Part shown: one piece after another, positions 53,800 through 63,671 of the stretch
How positions within the stretch are numbered: position 1 is the stretch's first letter
How the letters are laid out: each line of letters starts with the position of its first letter
NCBI GenBank assembly: GCA_963824345.1
Contig: CAWGOZ010000014.1
Location: 71,986 to 135,985, forward strand
Direction: 5' to 3'
Length of the DNA stretch: 64,000 nt
Source: Palsa-89 sp963824345
Lineage (GTDB): Bacteria; Acidobacteriota; Terriglobia; Bryobacterales; Bryobacteraceae
Notes under the pieces: generated by a model
Told to the model about the DNA's origin: nothing
Seen by the model: the letters and a program-made list of their open reading frames with translations, nothing else
Database searches by the model: none
Translations under genes and position numbers: made by a program

Positions 53800-56700
53800 A
53801 TGAAGTCTTTGCGAATTCGGTTTGTTCGGGGCGGCCTGCTGGCGATTGCGCTGCTCGCTCCCTTGGCCGGGCAGGTGTCTACCGGCAGCATTACCGGAAG
53901 AATCACTGATGCTTCCGGTTCGGTGGTGTTGGGCGCAACAATCGAACTAACCAGCATCGAGCGGGGGACGGTCTCCACGACAACCAGCAACGATGCGGGC
54001 CTCTATCTGTTTCCAACCCTGCAGCCGGGCGACTATCGGTTCAATGTTCAGAGGGAGGGCTTCAAACAAGCGCAATTGGCTAAGGTAACGGTCGACGTCG
54101 GAGCTCATCTCGAGGAAAACTTTAAGCTCGAGATCGGCTCGGTGAAGGAATCGGTAACCGTGGCGAGTGAAGCGAACGTGGTGGACACGGTATCTTCCAC
54201 CGTCAGTTCGGTGGTAACCGGCGCGCCGATCGAGGACCTGCCTCTCAACGGCCGCGATACCTTGCAATTGGCTTTGACGCAGCCCGGCGTGCTGCCCTCG
54301 GCGATCAATGGCGGCAATGTCGCGGCGGGCGTCCCGGGAGGCCTGTTTACCATCGCAGGCGGACGGGACAACGCAATCACCTACCTGCTCAACGGCGGCG
54401 ACAATACGTCGGTAACTTATGGCGTGCCGGTGGTTGATCCGAATCCCGACACGGTAGCGGAGTTCCGCGTCATCGAGAACAACTATTCAGCCGAGTACGG
54501 CCGAAGTAATGGAGGCGTGATTAGCGTGGTCACGAAATCCGGCACCAACCAGGTGCATGGGACCGCCTTCGACTATTTGCGAAACACGGACTTCAACGCC
54601 AACAATTTCTTCAATCAGAGCACGCCGGGCGAATTTCAGCCGCGGCCGATCCTGCGGCGCAATCAGTTCGGCGGGACCGTGGGCGGCCCCATCACACTGC
54701 CGAAGCTGGTGAACGGGAAAGATCGCTTCTTCTTTTTCTTCGGCTATCAGGGCCAGCGCCAGGACAGCGTTTTGGTAGGGCCGCAGGTAACCACCTACAC
54801 TCCGGCGGAATTAGCCGGGAACTTTTCGCAGGCGGTCAATGGCGGCCCGCCACCGGGATTAGTGAGCTTCCTGCAGGCTCACCCTTACTATCAATCGAAC
54901 GCGAGTTTGGCGGCGCAGGGCATTATCAATCCCGCCAGCATCGATCCAGTGGCCCAGGCGTACATCAAGAATGGCTTAATCCCCACCAGTCCAACCGGCA
55001 CGCTGACTCCCAATGGCCCGGCCCAGGACAACCGGGATGAGTTCACCATCAAAACCGACTTCAACATCACATCCGCCGATCATCTCGCGATAACCCTGGT
55101 GCGATTCCACAACCCCCAGGCCTATCCGTTCACCGTCGCCAGCGGGTTTACCAGCGTTCCCAACGTTCCTGGGTATCCTGGCGCCGACACGTTTGACAAC
55201 TACTTCGGGACCATCGCCTACACGAAGATCATTTCTCCCAGCGTCGTAAACGAATTTCATTTTACAGCTCAGCGCGACAATAACTCGCTGAATAATCCCG
55301 CCGCAAAATTGCCCATCCCCTCCCAGTTGGGGATAAACATTACTCCCGATGACGCCATCGGCCCGACGCAGATTATTCTGACCGCCAGCAACCTGGGCTT
55401 GGGTTTCAACATCAACGGCCCGGCGGACTACGCGGACACGACCTACGTCTATGCGGATTCTGTGAGCTGGATTCATGGAAAACATAGCTTCAAGGCGGGC
55501 GCGTCTGCCGGTTGGGTTCAGAACAATGCCTACTTCGCCTACCAATCGGTGGGCGGTTTCCAGTTCGATGGACCCTACGGGATTGGATCGGGTACCGATT
55601 TAGCCGATTTTTTGCTAGGTATTCCGGACATCTACAGCCAATACCCGAAAGCCTTTAGCGCTATTCGCAGTCATCAACTGGCTGGTTATTTTCAAGATGA
55701 ATGGAAGGTGGCTACAAACTTCACGCTCACCCTGGGCGTCCGATACGAATACTCGTCGCCGAAAAGCGATCCGCAGAACAGGGTCTACATGATCATTCCC
55801 GGAGATCAATCCGTCAAGTATCCGAACGCTCCGCTGGGCTTGGTCTTCCCCGGCGATCCGGGCGCGCCTTCTACCGGCGTCAACTTCCCCGACCGTAACG
55901 ATTGGGCGCCGCGGGTGGGGTTTGCCTGGGATCCGTTCCGCAAAGGCAAGACCAGCATTCGCGGCGGCTTCGGAGTGTTCTATGACGTTATCCTGGCTCA
56001 GGACAATCAGTTCCAGAACGGAACGCCGCCTTTCCATTCAGCCGCCTATATCGCATTTTCTCCCAGCGAGATCCCGGCCAATGGACCGGCTACGTTTCTG
56101 TCCGACCCGTTCGGAACTTCCGGCACCATCAATCCTTTCCCATCCAAGCCAATTTCGTCGAATCTCAACTTCGCTACAGCAGGATTCCTGCCATTTGGCG
56201 CATCCAGCGTTTTCATCGATCCGCACATGCGAACCCCCTACACCTATCAATACAACTTCAGCATCCAGCAGCAGCTCGCGGATGGGTTGGGGTTTGAAAT
56301 AGGCTACGTGGGAAGCTCGTCCCACAAGCTGATCGCAATGCTGGATCAAGATCCGTTTATCATCGGCACCACTACGCGTATTTTGAATACGCAGCCTGGA
56401 TTGCAGATCCCAGGAGCATACGATCAGATGTCCGGGACCTTCGGCAACTACGCAAACGCAAATTACAACGGCATGGTAGTTAGCCTGACCAAACGCACGG
56501 GAGATCTGCATGGTTTCGGGCAGGTGTTCTTTACCACTTCCTATACTTGGTCGCACAACCTCGATTACGCGGATGGATTCGCGCGCACCAGCGAACAGGT
56601 CTCCTACTACAATCACCGCCAGTTTTATGCTTCGGCCGACTCCGACATTCGCGACCGGTTCGTTCTGAGCGCTGGCTGGGAGCTGCCATTCGCGAAGCTG

Positions 56701-57276
56701 TGGTCCAGCGGCCCCAGCCGGCTGACCAAGGGCTGGATCCTGGACCCCATTTTCACGGATCAATCCGGTTTACCGACCTCCGTCACCGCGGGTCTTTACC
56801 AGGATGGCGCGACGCCCGGCCCTTCCGGCGACGGGGACCAATATCTGGTGATGCCAAATTGGTCCGGCGGCAGCGTCCAGACGTACAATCCTCGCCAGGA
56901 GCAAACCCTTTCTGTCGACGGGAGCACGGTCACCGGCCACTTTTTCTTCAACCCCAGCGGCCTATATCTGCCCGCCTGCTTCTCCAGTTCGGCGGCGCCG
57001 GGTACGCCCGGAGGATGTCCCACAGCCACCTACGGCACGTTGCAGCGGAATGCTTTCCGTGGCCCTGGCCGAGTGAACCTCGACTTGGCGCTTGAGAAGC
57101 GAACGAATCTCACCGAACGCGTGCAGTTGAATTTTCGAGCGGAATTCTTTAACGTTCTGAACCACACGGAATGGCAGACACCGGCGACTGCCATCCTCAG
57201 TTCACCGCTGCTGGGGCAGATCACGTCCACTTGGGATCCCCGCATCGGGCAACTGGCGTTGCGGCTCGTATTCTAG
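53800..57276 (+). CDS. TonB-dependent receptor (Oar-like), intact
   Basis: A 1158-residue outer-membrane receptor. Signal peptide (GGLLAIALLAPLAGQ), carboxypeptidase-regulatory-like domain (TGSITGRITDASGSVVLGAT, LYLFPTLQPGDYRFNVQREG), plug (IEDLPLNGRDTLQLALTQPG, TYLLNGGDNTSVTYG, GVISVVTKSGTNQVHGTAFD) and a large barrel ending in LRLVF with the terminal Phe. The acidobacterial SusC/Oar-like form probably imports oligosaccharides or other large ligands. A GGGAGG ribosome-binding site precedes the ATG. The stop shares one base with the next gene (TAGTG). Confidence 0.93.
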   Translation: MKSLRIRFVRGGLLAIALLAPLAGQVSTGSITGRITDASGSVVLGATIELTSIERGTVSTTTSNDAGLYLFPTLQPGDYRFNVQREGFKQAQLAKVTVDVGAHLEENFKLEIGSVKESVTVASEANVVDTVSSTVSSVVTGAPIEDLPLNGRDTLQLALTQPGVLPSAINGGNVAAGVPGGLFTIAGGRDNAITYLLNGGDNTSVTYGVPVVDPNPDTVAEFRVIENNYSAEYGRSNGGVISVVTKSGTNQVHGTAFDYLRNTDFNANNFFNQSTPGEFQPRPILRRNQFGGTVGGPITLPKLVNGKDRFFFFFGYQGQRQDSVLVGPQVTTYTPAELAGNFSQAVNGGPPPGLVSFLQAHPYYQSNASLAAQGIINPASIDPVAQAYIKNGLIPTSPTGTLTPNGPAQDNRDEFTIKTDFNITSADHLAITLVRFHNPQAYPFTVASGFTSVPNVPGYPGADTFDNYFGTIAYTKIISPSVVNEFHFTAQRDNNSLNNPAAKLPIPSQLGINITPDDAIGPTQIILTASNLGLGFNINGPADYADTTYVYADSVSWIHGKHSFKAGASAGWVQNNAYFAYQSVGGFQFDGPYGIGSGTDLADFLLGIPDIYSQYPKAFSAIRSHQLAGYFQDEWKVATNFTLTLGVRYEYSSPKSDPQNRVYMIIPGDQSVKYPNAPLGLVFPGDPGAPSTGVNFPDRNDWAPRVGFAWDPFRKGKTSIRGGFGVFYDVILAQDNQFQNGTPPFHSAAYIAFSPSEIPANGPATFLSDPFGTSGTINPFPSKPISSNLNFATAGFLPFGASSVFIDPHMRTPYTYQYNFSIQQQLADGLGFEIGYVGSSSHKLIAMLDQDPFIIGTTTRILNTQPGLQIPGAYDQMSGTFGNYANANYNGMVVSLTKRTGDLHGFGQVFFTTSYTWSHNLDYADGFARTSEQVSYYNHRQFYASADSDIRDRFVLSAGWELPFAKLWSSGPSRLTKGWILDPIFTDQSGLPTSVTAGLYQDGATPGPSGDGDQYLVMPNWSGGSVQTYNPRQEQTLSVDGSTVTGHFFFNPSGLYLPACFSSSAAPGTPGGCPTATYGTLQRNAFRGPGRVNLDLALEKRTNLTERVQLNFRAEFFNVLNHTEWQTPATAILSSPLLGQITSTWDPRIGQLALRLVF

Positions 57277-58976
57277 TGCTTCGAATCGCGTTCGCCGTTC
57301 TCGCGTTATCCTGTGCCTCACATGCGGCGGCGCAGCCCGTTACCGGAAAAGCGGACCTCCTGATTGTCAACGGCAAAGTCTATACCGCCGACGGCGGCGC
57401 GTTTCGAGAAGCCGTTGCGATTCGCGGCAATAAAATTGTCCAGGTCGGCAGCACGCAGGAAATCCTAACTCTGCGCGGACCGAAGACCGAGGTTGTCGAC
57501 GCGCAGGGCAGCGCCGTTCTCCCTGGATTCAATGACATTCATACGCATCTCTTGCAAGGCGGCCTGGAGCTTGCGAACGTGCAACTAGATGGCGCGCGTA
57601 CGCTTCTTGAAATTCAAAATCGAATTCGCACTTTCGCGAATGCGCATCCTGAGCGACCTTGGATTCAAGGCATGGGCTGGGGCTATGAAGCGTTTCCCGG
57701 CAACCTGCCAACGCGGGAGGAGCTCGATGCGCTGGTCCCGGACCGTCCCGCGGCGATTACGTGCTTCGACGGTCACAGCGTGTGGGTGAATTCGAGGGCG
57801 CTGGCTCTGGCTGGAATCACTAAGCAGACCCCAGACCCTCCCAACGGCTTTATCGTGCGCGATCCTAAAACCGGCGAGCCAACCGGCCTGCTCAAGGAAA
57901 CGCCGGCGGTTGCCCTGCTGCAAAAAGTAGTGCCGGCGCCCACCAGAAAAGAACAATTGAGCGCCTTGCGGGCCGCTTCGGCCGAGGCACTTAGATACGG
58001 AGTTACCAGCGTCACCGACGCCGCGGGCAATCCAGAAGATTTCGAGGCCTATGCTGAGGCGACCCGCACCGGGGACCTGTCGGTTCGCGTGAACTACTCG
58101 CTGCTCGCGACTCCGGGCTTTACCGGAAAGGACGCCGACCGTTTCGATCAGGTCTGGCACAGCCATCCGGACAGCGCCATGCTCAAGACCGGCGTCATCA
58201 AAATGTTCATGGACGGCGTTATCGAGACCAACACCGCCTACATGCTGGCGAACTACGCTAATATTCCATCCCGTGGCAAGCCAAACTACAGCGTTGACGA
58301 TTTCAACCGCATCATCCAGATGATGGATCGCCGCGGCTGGCAGATCATGGTGCACGCGCTGGGCGACGGCGCGGTCCGAATGACGCTGGATGGGTTCGAG
58401 CGGCTCCCGCAAGTGAACCCCTTGCCGGCTCGCGGGCGCCGCAATCGGGTGGAGCACATCGAAACCATCGATCTTGCGGACGTGCCGCGGTTCGGCAAGC
58501 TGGGCGTAATCGCGTCCATGCATCCGGGCGGCGGTTTCTTTCCACCCAGCCGCGCCGCCAGCACGCCCGGTTATGTGCTCGGGGTGTGGGGCCGCAATCT
58601 AGGCCCGGAACGCGCGGCCAGAGGTGGTATGTGGAAAAGCATTTCCGCCGCCGGCGGGCGGGTGATCTTCGGCAGCGACTGGCCGGTGGCATCGCTGGAC
58701 GCCATGGGTCGCATCTACAGCATCACCCATCGGTTGCCTTTGCCCCAAGGAACGGATCAGCGCTTATCGCTCACCGCGGCTATCGGCGACTACACCCGCG
58801 AAGGCGCGTATGCTACGTTCGAAGAAAAACAGAAAGGCACGCTGGCCCCCGGCATGCTAGCCGACCTGGTGGTGCTTGCCACGGACGTGTTCTCCCGCGA
58901 GCCAACCTCGCGCGCCGATATCGCCGTGAAAGCCACGATTTTCAACGGAAAAATCGTGTATCGTGCCTCCAGATAA
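57276..58976 (+). CDS. Exported metal-dependent amidohydrolase (YtcJ-like amidohydrolase family 3)
   Basis: A 566-residue hydrolase with a signal-like N-terminus (IAFAVLALSCASHAAAQ). The composite-domain start is ADLLIVNGKVYTADGGAFRE; metal ligands lie in GFNDIHTHLLQGG, HALGDGAVRMTLDGFE, NRVEHIETIDLAD and FGSDWPVASLD. YtcJ-like enzymes act on N-acyl or carbamate compounds, mostly undefined. The GTG at 57276 overlaps the receptor stop (TAGTG), so translation is coupled; an open frame from 57171 shadows the receptor. Confidence 0.88.
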   Translation: MLRIAFAVLALSCASHAAAQPVTGKADLLIVNGKVYTADGGAFREAVAIRGNKIVQVGSTQEILTLRGPKTEVVDAQGSAVLPGFNDIHTHLLQGGLELANVQLDGARTLLEIQNRIRTFANAHPERPWIQGMGWGYEAFPGNLPTREELDALVPDRPAAITCFDGHSVWVNSRALALAGITKQTPDPPNGFIVRDPKTGEPTGLLKETPAVALLQKVVPAPTRKEQLSALRAASAEALRYGVTSVTDAAGNPEDFEAYAEATRTGDLSVRVNYSLLATPGFTGKDADRFDQVWHSHPDSAMLKTGVIKMFMDGVIETNTAYMLANYANIPSRGKPNYSVDDFNRIIQMMDRRGWQIMVHALGDGAVRMTLDGFERLPQVNPLPARGRRNRVEHIETIDLADVPRFGKLGVIASMHPGGGFFPPSRAASTPGYVLGVWGRNLGPERAARGGMWKSISAAGGRVIFGSDWPVASLDAMGRIYSITHRLPLPQGTDQRLSLTAAIGDYTREGAYATFEEKQKGTLAPGMLADLVVLATDVFSREPTSRADIAVKATIFNGKIVYRASR

Positions 58977-58990
58977 TATGGATAGCTAAT

Positions 58991-60007
58991 ATGGACACCA
59001 CGGCCGAGGCCACGATTCGAACGCGTCTGACGGATCTCTTTGGCATTCGGCACCCGATTCTCTGCGCCCCGATGGCGTTGGTCACTGGCGGGGATCTTGC
59101 CGCAGCCGTGTCTCGGGCAGGCGGGTTGGGAATCGTTGGTGGAGGCTATGCCGGCATCCTCGGCGACGAGCCCGATCTGGAAGTTGAGATTGCGCGCGCC
59201 AAGCCAGGACGGTTCGGCATTGGCTTCATCACCTGGGCCCTGGAGCGTTCACCAGCAACATTGACCAACTCTCTCAAACACTCGCCGTTCTGCGTTTTCC
59301 TTTCCTTTGGCGACCCTCGTCCGTTTGCGGCGGAAATCCATGCGGCCGGTGCTTTGCTCATCTGCCAGGTGCAGCTTTTATCTCAGATTGACCAGGCTCT
59401 AGAGGCTGGCGCCGCAGTGGTGGTGGTTCAGGGAACGGAAGCGGGAGGGCACGGCGCATCGCGATCGACCTTTCCTTTCGTGCCGGAAGCAGCCGACTAT
59501 CTGAAGCAACGTTCGCCCGAAACTTTACTGATCGCGGCGGGCGGCATCGCCGACGGAAGAGGTTTGGCGGCAGCGCTGATGCTGGGAGCTGACGGGGTCT
59601 TAGTGGGGACGCGTCTCTGGGCCACAGCCGAAGCCCTCACTCCGAAAACCCACACCGACAAAGCTGTGTGCATGACTGGCGATTCCACCATCCGGACCAA
59701 CGTGCTCGATGCGCTGCGCGGCGTTCCGTGGCCGCTAGAATACTCCTTCCGTTTCCTAAGGAACGGGTTGACCGACAAATGGGCCGGGCGAGAATCCGAG
59801 GCGCTCCAAGCATTCGGCTCGCTTTCCACGGAATACAGGCAGGCCCGCGCCCAACACGACCTCGACATGGTCGCCGTCGTTTGCGGGGAAGCCGTCGGTT
59901 TGCTCAAAGACCGTCCGTCCGCTGAATCCGTGGTGCAGGCCATGGCTTCACAAGCCGCGGATATTCTGCGAAAGGGCGGTCGACTCAACTTCACTTCACG
60001 CTCGTGA
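58991..60007 (+). CDS. Nitronate monooxygenase-like FMN enzyme
   Basis: A 338-residue TIM-barrel flavoprotein of the 2-nitropropane dioxygenase/FabK group. Blocks: TDLFGIRHPILCAPMALVTG, LAAAVSRAGGLGIVGGGYAG, VVVVQGTEAGGHGASRSTF with the catalytic His, LIAAGGIADGRGLAAALMLG, and ADGVLVGTRLWATAEA. It may detoxify alkyl nitronates; the true substrate is not shown. The start at 58991 lies 14 bp after the amidohydrolase stop, making it the last of a four-gene plus-strand run. It converges on the kinase gene. Confidence 0.88.
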   Translation: MDTTAEATIRTRLTDLFGIRHPILCAPMALVTGGDLAAAVSRAGGLGIVGGGYAGILGDEPDLEVEIARAKPGRFGIGFITWALERSPATLTNSLKHSPFCVFLSFGDPRPFAAEIHAAGALLICQVQLLSQIDQALEAGAAVVVVQGTEAGGHGASRSTFPFVPEAADYLKQRSPETLLIAAGGIADGRGLAAALMLGADGVLVGTRLWATAEALTPKTHTDKAVCMTGDSTIRTNVLDALRGVPWPLEYSFRFLRNGLTDKWAGRESEALQAFGSLSTEYRQARAQHDLDMVAVVCGEAVGLLKDRPSAESVVQAMASQAADILRKGGRLNFTSRS

Positions 60008-60027
60008 AACGGGTTGGGCCCGAGCGC

Positions 60028-62145
60028 TCATGGCGCCGTCCCCCGCATATTCATCATTTTCGCCAGCTTGGGCCAGCGCGGGCTGGCGCGCAGGGGTTTG
60101 AGGAATCCGGCAGAGGCAAATATCGCTGCGGTTGGTTGGCGCTGTTCGATCGCTCGTTCATACCAATCGATGGCGGCATCCATCTCCGAGCAAACCAGGT
60201 GATACATGGCCATAACTACCGGCTTGGTCCCAGGCACGGTTGCTGGCAATTTCTCTGCCAGGTCCCTGTCACCGGCCTGCGCCCGAAGGCCGGCCAGGAA
60301 CCCTACGCACGCGGGGTGCCACGGCGCCAGGCGGAAAGCCTCTTCCGCCGGCTCCCGCGCTTCAACCAACTTCCCTTGGGAGAAGTAGCTCATGGCGATT
60401 ACGTAATGAGGCCAAAAGCTCCTGTCATCGAGCTCCAGCGCCTTCTGTGCTTCGACAATTGCAGGTTCGTACCTTTCCGCGCAAAGGAGCGTAAACCCCT
60501 GACGCGCGCGCCACCTGGCGTTCAATGGGTCTTGCGTTATGGCCTTCGCACGCTCCTGGATCGCTTCATCGAATCGCCCCAAGGGCGACAAATAGAACAG
60601 AGCATAGAAATCGTGGACTTCCGGCGCGAGAGACTCGGAGGCCCTGACGAGTTTGGAGTGTTCCTCGGCCTCTGTCCAGTCGTAGTCATGCAAGGCCGCG
60701 ACTGCGCCGAGCACAGCATGCGCCATGGGCTCGGATGGGAGAAGGTCCAGCGCCCTCCTAGCCTCTGCGCGCGCCAGCGGCGCCATTTCAATCATGGGGC
60801 GCAAGCCCACGGCCCCGAGCAGAAAATATTGATAGCCCAAGGCAGAATGAGGGCCAGCCCACTGCGGGTCCAGCGCACCCGCCTGTTTGAAGTAATCCTC
60901 GGCGAGCTCGAACGCATCGGGCGAGTACCTATAGGAGTGATGCCGGCCCTTCAGAAACGCTTCGTAGGCGGGCAGGTTGGGCTCGTGCAGCCGCGCCTTG
61001 GCTTGTCCGCCAGTCAGCTTCACCTTCAGCGCTCCGGTTATAGCGGCTGCGATCTCGTCCTGCACTGCGAACACATCCGTCAGCTCCCGGTCGTAGCGCT
61101 GGGACCAAAGCTGGGTGCCGTCGGCGGCATGGATCAACTGCGCACTGATGCGGAGGCGATTCCCCGCCCGGCGGACGCTGCCCTCCAAAACATTCGTCAC
61201 CCCCAGTGCTTCGGCGATCCTGCGCACGTCCTCGTTCTTGCCCTTGAAGGCGAAGGCCGAAGTGCGGGCGATGATCTTCAATCCGGGGATTTCGGTAAGC
61301 GCGTTGATGATTTCTTCGGCCAGACCGTCGGAGAAATATTCGTCGCCCGCCTCGCGGCTCATATTCGCGAAGGACAGGACCGCAATGGACGGCGTCGTTT
61401 CCACTGGGTTTGTGGTCGCCGACTCGATCGCAACCCTCACCTCGGCGATGCTCTGGAACCGTCGCCCGGGCTGCTTCGCAAGGCATCGTAGCACTATATT
61501 CCCGAGCGCCGGCGGCGGCTTCGGATCGTCGCGCAGCACCGCAGCCATTCCATCGAACGCGCGTTTGCCCACCAGCATTTCATACAGCACCGCGCCGAAA
61601 CTGAACACCTCGGATCGTACGTCGCAGGGCTTGCCTTCGATTTGTTCCGGCGCCATATAGGACGGCGTGCCGGAGATCGTTCCGTCGATTGTTCGCGTGG
61701 CGTCCGCGCCTATAGCCAGCTTCGCCAACCCGAAATCAAGCAGCTTCGCCGTTCCCTTCCCGGTCACCATGATGTTGCCGGGCTTCAAGTCGCGATGCAA
61801 AATCCCGCGGCCGTGCGCCTCCTCCAGCGCGCTCGCAATCTGCGTTGCCAACCGCACGACCTCTTCCAGTGGGAGCGGTCCTGCCAGTGGCTTCCCGTCA
61901 ATGTGTTCCAGCACCAGATAGTCCGGCCCGATGTCGTAAATCTGGCAGATGTTGGGATGGTTTAACGCCGCAACTGCCCGGGCCTCCTGCTCAAACCGCT
62001 CCCGATGCGGGCCGTTCAGCTGCTTGATCGCGACCATGCGCCCCAGTCGCGTATCGCGCGCCTTCCAAACCTCTCCCATGCCGCCGGAGCCGATGGGCGC
62101 AAGGATTTCATAGGGGCCGAGTTGATCCCCCGCGGAAAGCGGCAT
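60028..62145 (-). CDS. Ser/Thr protein kinase with TolB-like and TPR-like C-terminal region
   Basis: A 705-residue cytosolic Hanks-type kinase. Kinase domain (about 1-250): Gly loop IGSGGMGEVWKARD, Lys in MVAIKQL, HRDLKPGNIM, LLDFGLAKL, GTPSYMAPEQ. Next comes the TolB/cyclase-associated region (PSIAVLSFANMSREAGDEYF, SDGLAEEIINAL), also found in CadC-like regulators, then helical repeats of TPR type (ALDPQWAGPHSALGYQYFLL, AKAITQDPLNARWRARQGFT). No membrane segment is seen, unlike PknB-type receptors. The arrangement is common in Acidobacteria. Targets unknown. Confidence 0.92.
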   Translation of the reverse strand: MPLSAGDQLGPYEILAPIGSGGMGEVWKARDTRLGRMVAIKQLNGPHRERFEQEARAVAALNHPNICQIYDIGPDYLVLEHIDGKPLAGPLPLEEVVRLATQIASALEEAHGRGILHRDLKPGNIMVTGKGTAKLLDFGLAKLAIGADATRTIDGTISGTPSYMAPEQIEGKPCDVRSEVFSFGAVLYEMLVGKRAFDGMAAVLRDDPKPPPALGNIVLRCLAKQPGRRFQSIAEVRVAIESATTNPVETTPSIAVLSFANMSREAGDEYFSDGLAEEIINALTEIPGLKIIARTSAFAFKGKNEDVRRIAEALGVTNVLEGSVRRAGNRLRISAQLIHAADGTQLWSQRYDRELTDVFAVQDEIAAAITGALKVKLTGGQAKARLHEPNLPAYEAFLKGRHHSYRYSPDAFELAEDYFKQAGALDPQWAGPHSALGYQYFLLGAVGLRPMIEMAPLARAEARRALDLLPSEPMAHAVLGAVAALHDYDWTEAEEHSKLVRASESLAPEVHDFYALFYLSPLGRFDEAIQERAKAITQDPLNARWRARQGFTLLCAERYEPAIVEAQKALELDDRSFWPHYVIAMSYFSQGKLVEAREPAEEAFRLAPWHPACVGFLAGLRAQAGDRDLAEKLPATVPGTKPVVMAMYHLVCSEMDAAIDWYERAIEQRQPTAAIFASAGFLKPLRASPRWPKLAKMMNMRGTAP

Positions 62146-62249
62146 ATGCAGGGCTCAGCTAAGTTTATCTGATCAAAGCCGATTGTGCCCGACTCAGAGT
62201 TCAGCCGGCTTCGACGAAATCCCGGTAATTGAGGAAAAAAGGTAGTTTT

Positions 62250-62298
62250 TGGTCGGGGCGCGGAGATTCGAACTCCGGACCTCCTGGTCCCGAACCAG
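62250..62298 (-). other. 3' fragment of tRNA-Pro(CGG), probable attachment-site half
   Basis: On the minus strand these 49 bases read as the anticodon arm (CTGG-TTCGGGA-CCAG, anticodon CGG), variable loop, T-arm (CGGAG-TTCGAAT-CTCCG), acceptor 3' strand and encoded CCA. The D-arm and acceptor 5' strand are missing; the upstream sequence (GCTAAGTCTTTGAAAATGCG) cannot replace them. A 3' tRNA fragment of this kind is the usual mark left by integrase-mediated insertion, with the element on the 5' side, here toward higher coordinates. Confidence 0.8.
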
Positions 62299-62511
62299 AA
62301 ACCGGCGCATTTTCAAAGACTTAGCAAGAGGCACAGTGGTTTATCACTATTGCGCATTGTTGCTAGTTATCAAAGGCTTGGGCAGTTTTGGCGGCGACGC
62401 GCTAGCAATGGCGCATAACGCTTCTATGCGTGGGGGGGGCACAAAAATGGGCACAGTAAGATGGGGTGAACCCCTCCGTTGAGACGATCTGCAGTTGGCA
62501 CACCTGCTGTT
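62299..62511. other. Gap between tRNA fragment and IS element
   Basis: About 210 bp with no gene I can support. It includes a run of eight G around 62431-62438 followed by CACAAAAATGGGCACAGTAA. The position next to an att-like tRNA fragment is where an integrase gene end would be expected, but no integrase motif is visible. Confidence 0.4.
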
Positions 62512-62611
62512 TGACCCGCCCCGGTTTTTGAGACAGGGTGGAAGTTGAGACTTGGACCTGGTGACCCGCCCCGGTTTTTGAGACAGGGTGGAAGTTGAGA
62601 CTTGGACCTGG
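62512..62611. repeat. Two tandem 50-bp copies of an IS end
   Basis: Bases 62512-62561 and 62562-62611 are identical, beginning TGACCCGCCCCGG. The second copy runs into the IS body. Both contain GAGACAG, AAGTTGAG and further positions shared with the complement of the right end at about 63950-64000. The left inverted repeat of the IS is therefore duplicated. Confidence 0.9.
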
Positions 62612-62660
62612 GATGTGATCCGCAGCCCCGTGTTTCCGGCCTGCTGTGGCCTAAAGTAAC

Positions 62661-63671
62661 TCAATTGAACGTCTCCATCAAAACCGGCGATTCAGGAAGG
62701 CCCTTCGTTTTCATAACTGGTTCAGAAGGCATGGCCGCAGCCGCGTCAAGGGCGGGCGGTTTTTGCCCGGCGCCAGCGAACCCTTGACGCGGCTGCGGTT
62801 TTGCCTTATTTACGATTGGGAAAACGAAGGGCCGCGATCTTACCGCACTTACAAACTCTGCTGGCGTACGGTCGGCAAGTGCGCTGTGCGGGCGATTCTG
62901 GTTATAGTCGCTTCGCCAGTGTTCGATTTTCTCCCGAGCATCGGCGAGGTTGAAGAATACTTCCCCGTTCAGACATTCGTCCCGCAATCGACCATTGAAA
63001 CTCTCGACGAAGCCGTTCTGAACGGGCCGGCCTGGCCGGATGAAGTCCATCTGCACTCCTGCCCCATAGGCCCACGCTTCCATCGCCCGGCCGGCGAATT
63101 CGCCGCCATTATCTGTGGTGATCGATTCCGGCGCTCCGCGCAAGGCAACCAGCCGTTTCATCTGCTCCACTACTTTCTCCCCCGTTTGGGAGCGGTCCGC
63201 AAAAGCACACAGGCATTCCCGAGTGTACTGATCCACCACCGTCAAAATGCGGAACCAGCGCCCATCGGCCAGCCGGTCGCTCACGAAATCCATGCTCCAG
63301 CGTTGGTTCGGACGAGCGGCCCCGGACAGTGGAACACGCACCTGCGCCGCACGTTTCGCTCGTTTCTTGGTTCGCACCTGCAACTGCTCCGCCCGATAGA
63401 GTCGATACACTCGTTTGGCATTCACCTTCCACCCTTCGCGCCGCAGCAACACCGTCAATCGCCGATATCCGTAGCGAGTTCGGCTGCCGGCCAACTCTCG
63501 CAGTCGCATCCGCAGCCCCGTTTGAGGATCGCGGCGGCTTTGATAGCGATTGGTCCAGCGGGTAATCCCGAACAGCCCGCAAGCGCGCCGCTCGCTCAGC
63601 CGATGCGCCTGCCGTACTTCCCGCACCAGTTCGCGGCGCACCGCGGGCTTCAGGCCTTTTTTGACAGCACC
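62661..63671 (-). CDS. IS3-family transposase OrfB (DDE integrase domain)
   Basis: Catalytic part of the transposase. It starts in the overlap as AVKKGLKPAVRRELVREVRQ. HTH_21 segment: RYGYRRLTVLLRREGWKVNA. The rve core holds the DDE triad: Asp in RWSMDFVSDRLAD, Asp in ITTDNGGEFAGRA, and Glu in GFVESFNGRLRDECLN. YNQNRPHSALADRTPAEFV near the end is typical of IS3. The 60-residue tail after VSAVRSR is longer than usual. It is probably made as an OrfAB fusion by -1 frameshifting; the open frame extends upstream to 63968 only as a shadow of orfA. Confidence 0.92.
   Translation of the reverse strand, partial: GAVKKGLKPAVRRELVREVRQAHRLSERRACGLFGITRWTNRYQSRRDPQTGLRMRLRELAGSRTRYGYRRLTVLLRREGWKVNAKRVYRLYRAEQLQVRTKKRAKRAAQVRVPLSGAARPNQRWSMDFVSDRLADGRWFRILTVVDQYTRECLCAFADRSQTGEKVVEQMKRLVALRGAPESITTDNGGEFAGRAMEAWAYGAGVQMDFIRPGRPVQNGFVESFNGRLRDECLNGEVFFNLADAREKIEHWRSDYNQNRPHSALADRTPAEFVSAVRSRPFVFPIVNKAKPQPRQGFAGAGQKPPALDAAAAMPSEPVMKTKGLPESPVLMETFN

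Noticed and set aside
62250..62330. Complete tRNA-Pro gene, possibly with an intron
   Set aside because: No D-arm or acceptor 5' strand can be found upstream in the right order, and no intron boundary fits.
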